From Clostridium paraputrificum (lineage in GTDB: Bacteria; Bacillota; Clostridia; Clostridiales; Clostridiaceae), in NCBI RefSeq assembly GCF_900447045.1, contig NZ_UAWH01000014.1, positions 928,501 through 992,500 of the forward strand: a stretch of DNA of 64,000 nt, in the 5' to 3' direction. A program made the position numbers and the translations under genes. The notes beneath the pieces were generated by a model. The model was not told the origin of the DNA. It ran no database searches and worked only from the letters and a program-made list of their open reading frames with translations. Each line of letters starts with the position of its first letter. Position 1 is the stretch's first letter. Positions 9,428 to 17,431 of the stretch are shown here, piece by piece.

Positions 9428-9877
9428 TCATGTATTTAAGCAATTAAATACCTCAGGTAAATTTCTTGAAAGATAATTAGCTACTTCATCTTTATATAAG
9501 TGATTAATGTTTTCTGATAGGGTAGTATTATCAAATTCTATTTGTAATTTAAATAATGTTTTTCTTTTGGTATCTAATATTTTAACTTTTTTTATTGATG
9601 AATACTCAATGAACTTACCATGCATAAATAGACCATTATCAAAGAAATATAGATATTTATTAACATAGTATTCAATAATTTCGTTTATACCATCTAAAAT
9701 GATTATTAAAAAAAGAATAGTAGCTATAGAAGTTTTAATCAGAATAATTAAGGTGATAATTGTTAATGATACTGTGAAATAAGTAGTTAAATTAGAATTA
9801 AGTTTAACTTTATAGATAGGATCTGTTTTATGCTTTTTAATATAATGAGTGGCTGATCTGAAGTATGATACCACCAT
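9428..9877 (-). CDS. Small membrane protein of unknown function
   Basis: No family is recognised. From the ATG at 9877 it has about 149 residues with two close hydrophobic spans at about 32-62 and a PH-like beta segment (YFFDNGLFMHGKFIEYSSIKK). The overall layout resembles the protein at 1912-2415. The 5' end is odd. The frame continues upstream for another 20 or so codons encoding a hydrophobic stretch (LIILFLYAIG) but contains no ATG, GTG or usable TTG before a stop. No good ribosome site precedes the ATG at 9877. The gene may have lost its start or use an unusual one. Confidence 0.45.
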   Translation of the reverse strand: MVVSYFRSATHYIKKHKTDPIYKVKLNSNLTTYFTVSLTIITLIILIKTSIATILFLIIILDGINEIIEYYVNKYLYFFDNGLFMHGKFIEYSSIKKVKILDTKRKTLFKLQIEFDNTTLSENINHLYKDEVANYLSRNLPEVFNCLNT

Positions 9878-10032
9878 TCCAATAGCATAGAGAAATAAAA
9901 TGATTAAGTAATAATGTATATTAGTATTATTTTACAATATAAAGAAAGGGGTGAGAAGTTCAATATATGTATTATTGTAATAGATAAGGTTAAATAATAT
10001 AATATAGCTATGAGTCATAAGTGGAGGATAAT

Positions 10033-10389
10033 ATGAGATTTGATGTGGATTATAATTTAGATATATGCTTAAAGAATGAAATAATAAAAATAAAAGAATG
10101 CATATTAGGAATCCTTAAGGTTACTGATATATATCTTTTTGGATCAATTTCGAAAGGAATGTATTCTAAGTATAGCGATATAGATATATTAGCTTTAATT
10201 GATGAAGATAAATCAATTAGAGAATTAAAAGAGTTAAGACATTTTTTGGAAGATAAGATAGAAGAGCTTGGAATAGAAAGAGACGTGGATTTAAAGTTAT
10301 ATACTAAAAGGAGATTTTTAGAATTATCATTAAGCCCATCATTTGAACAAGCAATTACTAAGGATTTAATAGATATAAGGAGATGGTAA
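10033..10389 (+). CDS. MNT-type minimal nucleotidyltransferase (MntA-like)
   Basis: This 118-residue protein has the minimal nucleotidyltransferase fold. GS at 37-38, ten residues, then DID at 49-51 exactly fits the GSX10DXD active-site motif of MntA antitoxins, which transfer AMP to a HEPN partner. Start 10033 is chosen because GGAGG lies just upstream; the GTG at 10021 overlaps that site. It overlaps or abuts the HEPN gene. The pair arrangement is typical of HEPN/MNT toxin-antitoxin modules. The activity is inferred from the motif. Confidence 0.75.
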   Translation: MRFDVDYNLDICLKNEIIKIKECILGILKVTDIYLFGSISKGMYSKYSDIDILALIDEDKSIRELKELRHFLEDKIEELGIERDVDLKLYTKRRFLELSLSPSFEQAITKDLIDIRRW

Positions 10390-10787
10390 CATTGGTAAAG
10401 AGAGATATGTTTTATTTTGCAGATATAGATGAAAAATTTATTTATAATACAAAGAATATAGAGGGGTTAGAAGATGGAGTGTTAGTACACTGTCAACAAT
10501 GTATAGAAAAAAACTTAAAAGGTATAATTACTAAAAAGTATGGAGTGGTAAATAGGGAACATAATCTTGTGAAATTATTAGAAACTTTATATTTGAGTGA
10601 TTTTCCAAAGCTTAAAGAATATAAGGGACTTTGCAGAGAATTAAAGGATTTTTATTTTAGTCGTAGATATGCATCAGATGATTATGAAATATTAGATCAT
10701 AATGAATATGAGGAATATTTGGAAAGATTTTTTGAGTTACTCAATGAATTAAAAGAAATTAGAAAATCAATGGAGCTGCCGCAATAG
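10383..10787 (+). CDS. HEPN-domain protein, MNT partner
   Basis: This is a helical HEPN protein with conserved stretches HCQQCIEKNLKG, HNLVKLLE and YFSRRYAS. It overlaps the nucleotidyltransferase gene by seven bases if the ATG at 10383 is used, but AAGGAG abuts that ATG directly. A TTG at 10392, nine bases beyond the site and just past the upstream stop, is an equally good start. In HepT-type toxins RNA cleavage needs an RX4-6H motif, and I do not see it here; the YxxRRY stretch is the form found in non-RNase HEPN proteins. It could be an inactive toxin or a substrate-binding partner rather than an RNase. Confidence 0.7.
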   Translation: MVTLVKRDMFYFADIDEKFIYNTKNIEGLEDGVLVHCQQCIEKNLKGIITKKYGVVNREHNLVKLLETLYLSDFPKLKEYKGLCRELKDFYFSRRYASDDYEILDHNEYEEYLERFFELLNELKEIRKSMELPQ

Positions 10788-10822
10788 AGAAAATTTGTTT
10801 TTCTATTGCGACGCTTTTTTTA
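10777..10822 (+). terminator. Terminator of the MNT-HEPN pair
   Basis: The arms CGCAATAG and CTATTGCG extend with small bulges and end in a run of seven Ts. The hairpin overlaps the stop codon region of the HEPN gene. Confidence 0.75.
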
Positions 10823-10837
10823 TATGAAAAAATATAG

Positions 10838-10873
10838 CTTCTTAAGTTCTTAAAAAGTTAAGAACTTAAGAAG
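10838..10873. repeat. Perfect 16-base inverted repeat
   Basis: CTTCTTAAGTTCTTAA and its exact complement are separated by four bases. No T-run follows on either strand, and a normal terminator already stands 16 bases upstream. It could be a protein-binding dyad or the remains of a mobile repeat; I cannot assign it. Confidence 0.5.
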
Positions 10874-10922
10874 TTATAGTAAAAATGCGGTGTTGAATTG
10901 ATTTTTGTGAGATAAATTCTAA

Positions 10923-11702
10923 TTAGAATATATCATATACTATATTTAAATCTAACTTATTTGCAAATTCGTAGGCTTTATCCATATTTTCATCCCATAA
11001 GTCTTTAGGATTATGGCAGTCAGAATTTATAATTACTCTTAAATTATTTTTACTAACCTTTTTCCAAAAGTTTTCATGAGGATAATGATACCTTTTTCCA
11101 TCACAGAATTCATTTATTCCACGTCTTACACCATTTCCATTAATCTCAAGGATCATGTTATATTTCTTTGCACCTTGGATTATAATATCACATGCCTTTT
11201 CGCAATTATCATCCCAAGGAAAGTCATTTAAAAATATTAAGTCAGGATGGCAAAGAAATTTAAAGAATCCTGTGCTAAATGCTTCAACTATGCTATTAGC
11301 ATAAGATATGTATTCATCAGTACTAGTTAATTCAAATGAGTTGCAAAAATTCCCCTTATGAGTAAATACATGTTGACCTAAAGCTAAGTAATCTAGATGT
11401 AGTTCATTTAATAAGTATTTATAGTAATCATAAGAATTTGGGTCGTATTCAATTTCTAGACCACAATATAATTTGATTTTGTCTTTATATTTTTCTTTTA
11501 GTTTTTCTACTGTAGAAATATATTCAGGAAGTTCTTTATATTCCATTCTAAAACCTAGTCTATCATCAGGATATGGTCCATGGTCACTCATACCTAAGGT
11601 AGTAAGGTTTTGATTTATAGCTTCAATTACATAATCTTCTTCATTTCCAACTGCATGTTTACATCTATATGTATGTGTGTGAAAGTTAACTTTGTTCTTC
11701 AT
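10923..11702 (-). CDS. PHP-domain histidinol-phosphatase-like phosphoesterase
   Basis: This 259-residue protein begins with FHTHTYRCKHA, the first metal motif of the PHP superfamily, followed by MSDHGP, GLEIEYD, LALGQHVF, CHPD and NSDCH, which supply the remaining metal ligands. It matches the HisK type of histidinol phosphatase (histidinol-P to histidinol). No other histidine genes lie nearby, so a different phosphoester substrate is possible. It starts at ATG 11702 with AGGAGG upstream and appears to be a single-gene unit in the cytoplasm. Confidence 0.75.
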   Translation of the reverse strand: MKNKVNFHTHTYRCKHAVGNEEDYVIEAINQNLTTLGMSDHGPYPDDRLGFRMEYKELPEYISTVEKLKEKYKDKIKLYCGLEIEYDPNSYDYYKYLLNELHLDYLALGQHVFTHKGNFCNSFELTSTDEYISYANSIVEAFSTGFFKFLCHPDLIFLNDFPWDDNCEKACDIIIQGAKKYNMILEINGNGVRRGINEFCDGKRYHYPHENFWKKVSKNNLRVIINSDCHNPKDLWDENMDKAYEFANKLDLNIVYDIF

Positions 11703-11759
11703 AAAATCCTCCTTAGTAGTTTTATACTATTATAATTGTAATACAAAGGAGGACGTAAT

Positions 11760-11867
11760 AAAAGGGATAAGAAGGATGAGGAAAAATTTAAAGAGTCAGT
11801 GAAAGGAACACTGACTCAGAAAGGTTTTGAGGAAGTTTGTGCAATGATGGTACCATATTTAGAATAA
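11760..11867 (+). other. Orphan open frame without a start codon
   Basis: A 35-codon frame reads KRDKKDEEKFKESV, then GTLTQKGFEE and VCAMMVPYLE, before a stop. AAAGGAGG lies just upstream, but no ATG, GTG or TTG sits at the right distance; the first in-frame GTG is at the fourteenth codon. The composition looks protein-like (charged, then a hydrophobic end). It is either a short gene with a rare start codon or the tail of a lost gene. I cannot name it. Confidence 0.3.
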
Positions 11868-11893
11868 TGAAAAAGGTGGAGTGGATATTTATT

Positions 11894-12391
11894 CTAATTT
11901 TTCGTGGTTGTCTGCTTCACTAAATTTATCCATCTATTTCTAAAAACAAGATTATCATATTTTTTTGTATATTCATCTATTTGTAATTTAGAATTACTAC
12001 AAAACTCATGTATTTCATTAAGTGTATTAATTTCTTCTTCTGATAAGTAGACATTTTGTTTATCATTTAAAATTGAATTAAACTTTGATTGAAGAGTTGA
12101 AAGGTAGGATAAGGATATTTCATCATTTGCTCTATATGCTATTTCTGATAAGTCTCCATAGTTTTTTATAACATCCTGAAATGCCATAAATATAGATTCT
12201 AACTTAGAACGTTCAATATGTTTATCAGAAGGAAAGTTTAAATCTATATATTCACATTGTGCACTGATAGTAGTTAAATTGTTACTTAAATAATAATTTA
12301 GAGATTTATTATAAAAAATAAGAGTTTTTATAACAAATAAAAATATTATTATGAAAATTAGAGAACAGGTTATAAATATTTTTTTATTCAA
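11894..12391 (-). CDS. Membrane-anchored protein of unknown function
   Basis: This 165-residue protein has one N-terminal membrane span (about residues 5-26, very rich in Ile and Phe) and then a long helical, charged domain presumably outside the cell. No family is recognised. The start is a TTG with AAGGGGG nine bases before it; no ATG is available near that site. It stands alone, divergent from the membrane protein gene at 12575. The region around it is full of small membrane proteins and pseudogenes. Confidence 0.55.
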   Translation of the reverse strand: MNKKIFITCSLIFIIIFLFVIKTLIFYNKSLNYYLSNNLTTISAQCEYIDLNFPSDKHIERSKLESIFMAFQDVIKNYGDLSEIAYRANDEISLSYLSTLQSKFNSILNDKQNVYLSEEEINTLNEIHEFCSNSKLQIDEYTKKYDNLVFRNRWINLVKQTTTKN

Positions 12392-12574
12392 AATGTAAGC
12401 CCCCTTAATTAAAATATAATTGGAAAATTCATTATAACAAGATTTTATTACTATTCATTAGTTTTTTGTAATACATGATTAATTTTATATAAATGTGAAA
12501 TAAAAATATATTACTATTTTTTGAAATTCAGTGTATAATATTGGTAATAAATTATTATTGCTAGGAGGGACATT

Positions 12575-13114
12575 ATGGTTTATAAATACAGTTCAAGCGA
12601 TAAACTATATTTAAATGATATTGATAATTTTATAAACAATAATTTAACTATCAAGAAGTTAGTAAATAAAAATAAAACTAATTTTATTTGCTATCTATTT
12701 ATTCTTTTAGTAGTCTGCTATTTATTATTGTTACTTTCTACAAAAATGTTATGGAAGGATTCATATATTAAACCTTTTTTAACTTGGGCTATTTTAACTA
12801 TAACTTCATTTTTTCTATTTCCAAAGCTATCGTTACATGGATTAAAAAAATCTATTATTTCTAGTGGCGAACAAATGATTGAAAAAATAGATACTTCATA
12901 TTATTATTCAAATAATACAAAAAGTATAAAACTAACAAAAAATCCTGATATAACAATACTAGAAATTGTAAAATTAAATGAAATCACTTTTATTTTAATA
13001 TCACCAAAAAAATCTCCAAAGTTTGTAAAAGCTCTATATCCTATTCTGATTCCAAATAATCTTTTCAATTCTGAAGAGCAATATAAAAACTTTATTGAAA
13101 ACATTACTAATTAG
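12575..13114 (+). CDS. Membrane protein, possibly YcxB-like
   Basis: This is a 179-residue protein with two membrane spans at about 37-58 and 68-87 in a hairpin. The C-terminal stretch has short beta strands and ends PNNLFNSEEQYKNFIENI. This resembles the YcxB-like C-terminal region, which typically ends with a Pro/Phe-Ser-Glu-Glu-Glu pattern. The function of that family is unknown. TAGGAGG precedes the ATG. It is a single gene in an area of poorly conserved small membrane proteins. Confidence 0.5.
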   Translation: MVYKYSSSDKLYLNDIDNFINNNLTIKKLVNKNKTNFICYLFILLVVCYLLLLLSTKMLWKDSYIKPFLTWAILTITSFFLFPKLSLHGLKKSIISSGEQMIEKIDTSYYYSNNTKSIKLTKNPDITILEIVKLNEITFILISPKKSPKFVKALYPILIPNNLFNSEEQYKNFIENITN

Positions 13115-13497
13115 ATTATGACCTCGTTAAAAATATCTTTAATGAATAAAAAAGTCTAAAGCTCTGTAAGCCTTGGACTTTATCTCTTATACTATATTAA
13201 AGGTGTATATTAGTAGTTTATTTCCCACAGTACTCTTTTATTGTATCAATTATCGTATATGTACAGTAAAGTACAGTACATCTATAATTAATTTCCTAAA
13301 TAACCCCATAACTAAAAAATAAATCTACACAAATTATACCATATTTTTCTATATAACACTTTTAACTTCGCTAAATGCAATTTTTGCGAAGTTAAAGATC
13401 TTAACGGTTTTATGCCATTTGTAAGGCATTAAATTTTATAAAATTAAAAGCTTGCGTTTCTATAATATTATATATGTATAATAATGGAGTGATTATT
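13115..13497. other. Intergenic region with two hairpins
   Basis: No gene is seen. A hairpin-like stretch at about 13147-13181 (AAAGTC and GACTTT arms around an AAGC/GCCT core) has a T-run on the minus strand. A second inverted repeat pairs TTAACTTCGC (13362-13371) with GCGAAGTTAA (13386-13395). The rest is AT-rich without recognisable signals. Confidence 0.4.
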
Positions 13498-13872
13498 ATG
13501 AGTAAATTATTTAACTATCAAAATTTAAAATTTAATAAATTACTAAGCATAATATTAATTATTGCAACTATATCTAATGGTATTGGGTCACTTTTGTTAT
13601 TAACACCAATTATAAATCCATTACTATTAAAGAAAATTCCTTATACCTTTAATGAAATTATTTGTTATTTTATTCTATCATTAATATCTTTTGCCTCATT
13701 TATTTTAATCCTTAGAAAAAATAAAATAGGAGTATTTATAATATATCTATTAGTTTTAATAGATTGTACTTATTTGTTAATTATTGGAGATTTGACAACT
13801 TTGATACCAAGGCTATTCTTATGGCTATTTCTTGCATATCTACTTTACAAAGATAAAAATCTCTTTAAATAA
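13498..13872 (+). CDS. Four-span membrane protein, unknown function
   Basis: This is a 124-residue, very hydrophobic protein with four predicted membrane spans and short loops (KKIPYTFNEI and RKNKIGV between spans). No family is recognised. The ATG at 13498 is chosen because GGAGTG precedes it; an upstream in-frame ATG lacks a site. The next reading frame downstream is a broken zinc-ribbon gene. Confidence 0.5.
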   Translation: MSKLFNYQNLKFNKLLSIILIIATISNGIGSLLLLTPIINPLLLKKIPYTFNEIICYFILSLISFASFILILRKNKIGVFIIYLLVLIDCTYLLIIGDLTTLIPRLFLWLFLAYLLYKDKNLFK

Positions 13873-13940
13873 TGAAATATGACTTTTAAAAACTTCTCAA
13901 AAATTAATATTTAAAATAATTTAGTATAGGAGGTGATATT

Positions 13941-14168
13941 ATGAAATGTCCATATTGCTCTAATACCATGATAGCTGGAAACTTAATTGGTGATCGTTAT
14001 GCAAATACTTAGGAATCTGATGATCCTAATTCTAAAGCTAGCTATATATACCTAAAAAGAGGTAGCTATTTTAAATGGAAAATCATTCAAAATCAAGCCT
14101 TTGTATGTCCTACTTGTAATAAAATGATTATTTATCTTGAAGTTGATAAAAATCGTTCTAAATATTAG
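13941..14168 (+). pseudogene. Nonsense-mutated small zinc-ribbon protein (DUF6487-like)
   Basis: An ATG with a strong AGGAGG site opens a frame starting MKCPYCSNTMIAGNLIGDRY. After 23 codons a TAG at 14010-14012 interrupts it. The same frame then continues to 14168 with PTCNKM near its end. The two CxxC pairs, one on each side of the stop, together make one zinc ribbon as in DUF6487-type clostridial proteins. The reading frame is otherwise intact, so the inactivation looks recent. Its tail overlaps a transposase remnant on the other strand. Confidence 0.65.
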
Positions 14169-14290
14169 TGAAAAATAACTCTTCTGGAGTTTTATATTTC
14201 AGTATTCTTCTTGGAAGAGTTTTCATCCAATCTTCTACAAAAGCAATATCATAACATGGATAATTTACTATGGATTTTTTATTAGTTCAG
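14158..14290 (-). mobile_element. Transposase C-terminal remnant, probably IS30-like
   Basis: Read on the minus strand, this stretch encodes VNYPCYDIAFVEDWM, then LPRRILKYKTPEELF, before a TAG at 14158-14160. The LPRxIL-YKTPEELF ending is characteristic of IS30-family transposases. A stop codon interrupts the frame upstream at about 14290, and no inverted repeats are visible. Only the last 45 or so codons survive. Its stop lies inside the last codons of the neighbouring pseudogene. Confidence 0.6.
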
Positions 14291-14344
14291 TTTTATTTTA
14301 CAATTAGTCAAGATAAAATTTATATAAATCAGATTTGGGTTTTC

Positions 14345-15229
14345 TTATGACTGAAAGAATTTTGTAATACATATATCTGTATAGTATTCAAGCAGATTGA
14401 ATATATATTCTTTAATATTATTAAATTTAAAACCTAGACTTTCTACTCTAGATATGTCCAAATTAGAATCAAAGATTCCATTATACTTTCCATTTATTCC
14501 ATCACTACTTATTATCATTTTTTTACCTGTAGATTTTTCAATATATTCTATAATTTCTTTAATGGTTATAGATCCATAACTTGCAGCATTTATTGGACCC
14601 ACATAATCAACATTACTTAACCAAGCTAAGAAATCACCTGCTTCTTTATCACTAATAAAACTTAAATTCGAATCAATATTATTAATATTTGTACTTTTGT
14701 TTAATATATTATTTTCTACATATGAATAAAGTCTTTTTGTATAATCATCTTTAGAAAGTACTACTGGAAACCTAACAGCTACAGTTTTAATATTATAATT
14801 TTGAAATACTACTGCCTCTGATAGTCTTTTTCCCTCTGCATAAGAAAAATCATTTCTATCTCCATAAATAACTTTATAAATATATGGATTAAATTCTTCC
14901 TCTTTTATATTTTTATTAAATTTATAGACAGCTGAACTTGATATTATTATGTATCTATCTGTTTTATCCTCAATTACATCACATAAGTCTCTTGCTGAAT
15001 TAGGAGAATAACATAAATTATCATATATAATATCAAAATACTTTCCTTCTAAAGCTTTTTCAATACTTTTTTTATTTTCTCTATCTATAATTATCCTAGT
15101 TACCAAATCTCCATAACTATCTTGAGTTAAACCTCTTGTAGCTATAGTTACATTATGTCCACGCTCAATTAAATTTCTAACTAATACTTTCCCAAAAAGT
15201 CTAGTGCCACCTAAAATTAAAATATTCAT
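14345..15229 (-). CDS. NAD-dependent epimerase/dehydratase-family protein
   Basis: This 294-residue extended short-chain dehydrogenase-like protein has a Rossmann start (ILGGTRLFG, residues 4-12) that binds NAD(P), SSSAV near residue 97, and YAEGKR supplying the YxxxK catalytic pair. Members interconvert nucleotide sugars or act as RNA-binding relatives. The GGTRLFG form is common in Firmicute proteins annotated only as NAD-dependent epimerases. It is a single gene with no sugar-nucleotide genes nearby, so the substrate cannot be given. It is flanked on both sides by degraded sequence. Confidence 0.7.
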   Translation of the reverse strand: MNILILGGTRLFGKVLVRNLIERGHNVTIATRGLTQDSYGDLVTRIIIDRENKKSIEKALEGKYFDIIYDNLCYSPNSARDLCDVIEDKTDRYIIISSSAVYKFNKNIKEEEFNPYIYKVIYGDRNDFSYAEGKRLSEAVVFQNYNIKTVAVRFPVVLSKDDYTKRLYSYVENNILNKSTNINNIDSNLSFISDKEAGDFLAWLSNVDYVGPINAASYGSITIKEIIEYIEKSTGKKMIISSDGINGKYNGIFDSNLDISRVESLGFKFNNIKEYIFNLLEYYTDICITKFFQS

Positions 15230-15720
15230 TTCTACATCTCCTTTTTAACACATCTCTTATAACATTATAAAACTATAGTTGAATATTTATCTATAATTAG
15301 TTAGATTTTACATATAAAAATATGCCATAACATGTTAATAACCTATGCTACAGTATATTAATCTCTTATATCTTAACTAGTATATTGCCTTCTTATCTAT
15401 TTTTAATAGAATATTAAGATACACTATAACAGATGATTTAAAGAAGATTGATGAAATAGTAAAGAGAGATAATTTTTGTTTGGCTTCTCCAATTAATCTA
15501 GCAACAAGATCATATCAATCATCTTTGTTTTCCCTTACTGCTATAACTGGCACTCTTTTATGCCTTTTATATCACTTAAGATTAAAAATAGATGTTCTAT
15601 GACTTAAATATACATTATATATATTTTTATTTAAACTCCTCCTATTTCTTTTCTTAATTTGACTTTAAATATGAAGTTGCTACACTTTTTGGTAAAATAT
15701 ATAAAGGAGGGGTGGTTTTT
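15230..15720. other. Intergenic region with decayed coding remnants
   Basis: No intact gene is seen. On the plus strand a start-less frame covering about 15410-15603 encodes ITDDLKKIDEIVKRDNF and more. On the minus strand the same DNA (about 15440-15570) encodes RVPVIAVRENKDD, a stop, then YDLVARLIGEAKQK. Either may be the true remnant, and I cannot name the parent gene. The last 60 bases before 15721 hold TTGACT, AT-rich sequence and the GGAGGGG site of the response regulator gene. Confidence 0.35.
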
Positions 15721-16416
15721 ATGAAGAGAATTTTGTTAGTTGAAGATGAAAAAGAGATTTCTTTAATGGTTAAGAATTATTTAACTAAGGAAGGGTATAT
15801 AGTTGATACTGCTTTTAATGGTGAAGAGGGGCTATTTCAATTTAGGCAGAAGGATTATTCCTTAGTTATCTTAGATATAATGATGCCAAAGATGGATGGT
15901 ATTGACCTTATAAAAAGAATAAGAGAAAAGAGTAATGTGCCAGCAATTATTTTATCAGCAAAGGATGGAGAAATAGATAAGGCTTTAGGGCTAGGATTTG
16001 GTGCTGATGATTATGTAGCCAAGCCTTTTTCAATGGTTGAGTTATCTGCAAGGGTTAAGGCAGCAATAAGAAGAGCTACTGAGTATTCTAATGAAGAAGT
16101 AAAGCAAAATAAGGTAATTAAAGTAGATGATTTAACAATAGATATAAATAATTATTCAGTAAAAAGAGGAGATGAGGATTTAAAGTTAACAAATAAGGAG
16201 TTTGAAATATTTAAGCTTTTCTTAACTAATCCTAATATAGTTTTTACCAAGGAACAGATTTATAGACAAGTATGGGAAGATGAGTTTATGGGAGATGACA
16301 ATATAATAAATGTTCATATAAGAAGATTAAGGGAAAAGGTAGAGAGAGATCCATCAAAACCTAAATATATAAAAACTCTATGGGGAATAGGGTACAAGTA
16401 TGAGAGGAAAGAGTAA
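15721..16416 (+). CDS. OmpR-family response regulator
   Basis: This 231-residue regulator has an N-terminal receiver domain (MKRILLVEDEKEIS) with the phospho-acceptor Asp in LVILDIMMPKMDG. A C-terminal winged helix follows, with LTNKEFEIFKLFLTNP and VHIRRLREKVE as the DNA-recognition part. It starts at ATG 15721 with GGAGGGG upstream; a GTG nine bases earlier lies inside that site. Its stop overlaps the kinase start by one base, so translation is coupled. It very probably controls the ABC transporter genes that follow. Confidence 0.9.
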   Translation: MKRILLVEDEKEISLMVKNYLTKEGYIVDTAFNGEEGLFQFRQKDYSLVILDIMMPKMDGIDLIKRIREKSNVPAIILSAKDGEIDKALGLGFGADDYVAKPFSMVELSARVKAAIRRATEYSNEEVKQNKVIKVDDLTIDINNYSVKRGDEDLKLTNKEFEIFKLFLTNPNIVFTKEQIYRQVWEDEFMGDDNIINVHIRRLREKVERDPSKPKYIKTLWGIGYKYERKE

Positions 16417-17351
16417 TGAAATTAGTTTTGTGGGTAGTAATAATAATTCTCCTATCTGTAACTATTTATGATAAATATAGGTTAAGAAGAATAACAAAGG
16501 ACATTAAGTTTATTTCAGATGAGCTTAATAAGTTTAATGAAGATGAGATGTGTAAAACTTTATTGCTTCCTACTGATAAATTAGAGCTAAGAAGGTTATT
16601 AGTTGGTATAAATGATTTAATCAACTTTAATAGGAGGGAAAATACCTTAAGAATAAATAAGGAAACTACTATAAATAATATGCTTTCTAATGTATCTCAT
16701 GATTTAAAGACTCCTTTAACAGTAATTATGGGGTATATAGAAATTTTAATTAAGGATTCTACTATTTCAGAAGATGAAAGAAATGAGATTTTAAATAAGA
16801 TAAATACTCGTTCTAAGGAGGTATTAGAATTAGTAAATAAATTTTTTACCCTTGCAAAACTTGAAAGTGGAGATAAGAAAATAGACCTTGAAAAAATTGA
16901 TTTAAGAGAGATTTCCAGGGAAATTATATTATCTTATTATGATATTTTATCCAATGAAGAATTTCAGGTTAATATTAATATGCCAGAGGAATCAGCTTAT
17001 GTTTTAGGAAATAAGGAAGGGGTTGAGAGAGTAATTAATAATCTTATCAACAATGCATACAAGTATGGGGGAAGTGGTAAGTATTTAGGTTTCAACATAA
17101 TTAAGGATGAGGAAAATACATTTATAGAAGTAATTGATAGAGGTAGAGGTATTTCAAAGGAAGAGCAGAAGAAAGTGTTTGAAAGAAGCTATATAGGAGA
17201 GTCATCAAGAAATAAAGAAGCTTCAGGAAGTGGACTAGGCCTTGCTATAAGTAAAAAGCTAGTTGAAAATATGGAGGGGGCTATAGAAGTGGAAAGTGAA
17301 CAGGGGAAGGAAACTGTATTTAGGGTTGCTCTTAAGAACTTCACTGTTTAA
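16416..17351 (+). CDS. Sensor histidine kinase with minimal sensor
   Basis: This is a 311-residue kinase with a single membrane span at residues 3-19 and no extracellular domain. The dimerisation domain has SHDLKTPLTVIMGYIEIL with the phospho-His. The ATP domain has NNLINNAYKYGG (N box), DRGRGIS (G1) and GSGLGLAIS (G2). It overlaps the response regulator gene by one base. Small kinases of this sort, next to an ABC exporter, often respond to antimicrobial peptides and use the transporter for sensing. That role is inferred from arrangement. Confidence 0.85.
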   Translation: MKLVLWVVIIILLSVTIYDKYRLRRITKDIKFISDELNKFNEDEMCKTLLLPTDKLELRRLLVGINDLINFNRRENTLRINKETTINNMLSNVSHDLKTPLTVIMGYIEILIKDSTISEDERNEILNKINTRSKEVLELVNKFFTLAKLESGDKKIDLEKIDLREISREIILSYYDILSNEEFQVNINMPEESAYVLGNKEGVERVINNLINNAYKYGGSGKYLGFNIIKDEENTFIEVIDRGRGISKEEQKKVFERSYIGESSRNKEASGSGLGLAISKKLVENMEGAIEVESEQGKETVFRVALKNFTV

Positions 17352-17431
17352 CTTAAGAACTATGTAAGAAATAAGAGATAAAATAGTTAAAAGTTAATTT
17401 TAGAATTAAGCCATAGGAAGGAGGAAGTTTT

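Noticed and set aside
14010-14012. In-frame TAG as a read-through or pyrrolysine codon
   Set aside because: The normal protein would have an ordinary residue here, and pyrrolysine systems are not expected; a nonsense mutation is simpler.
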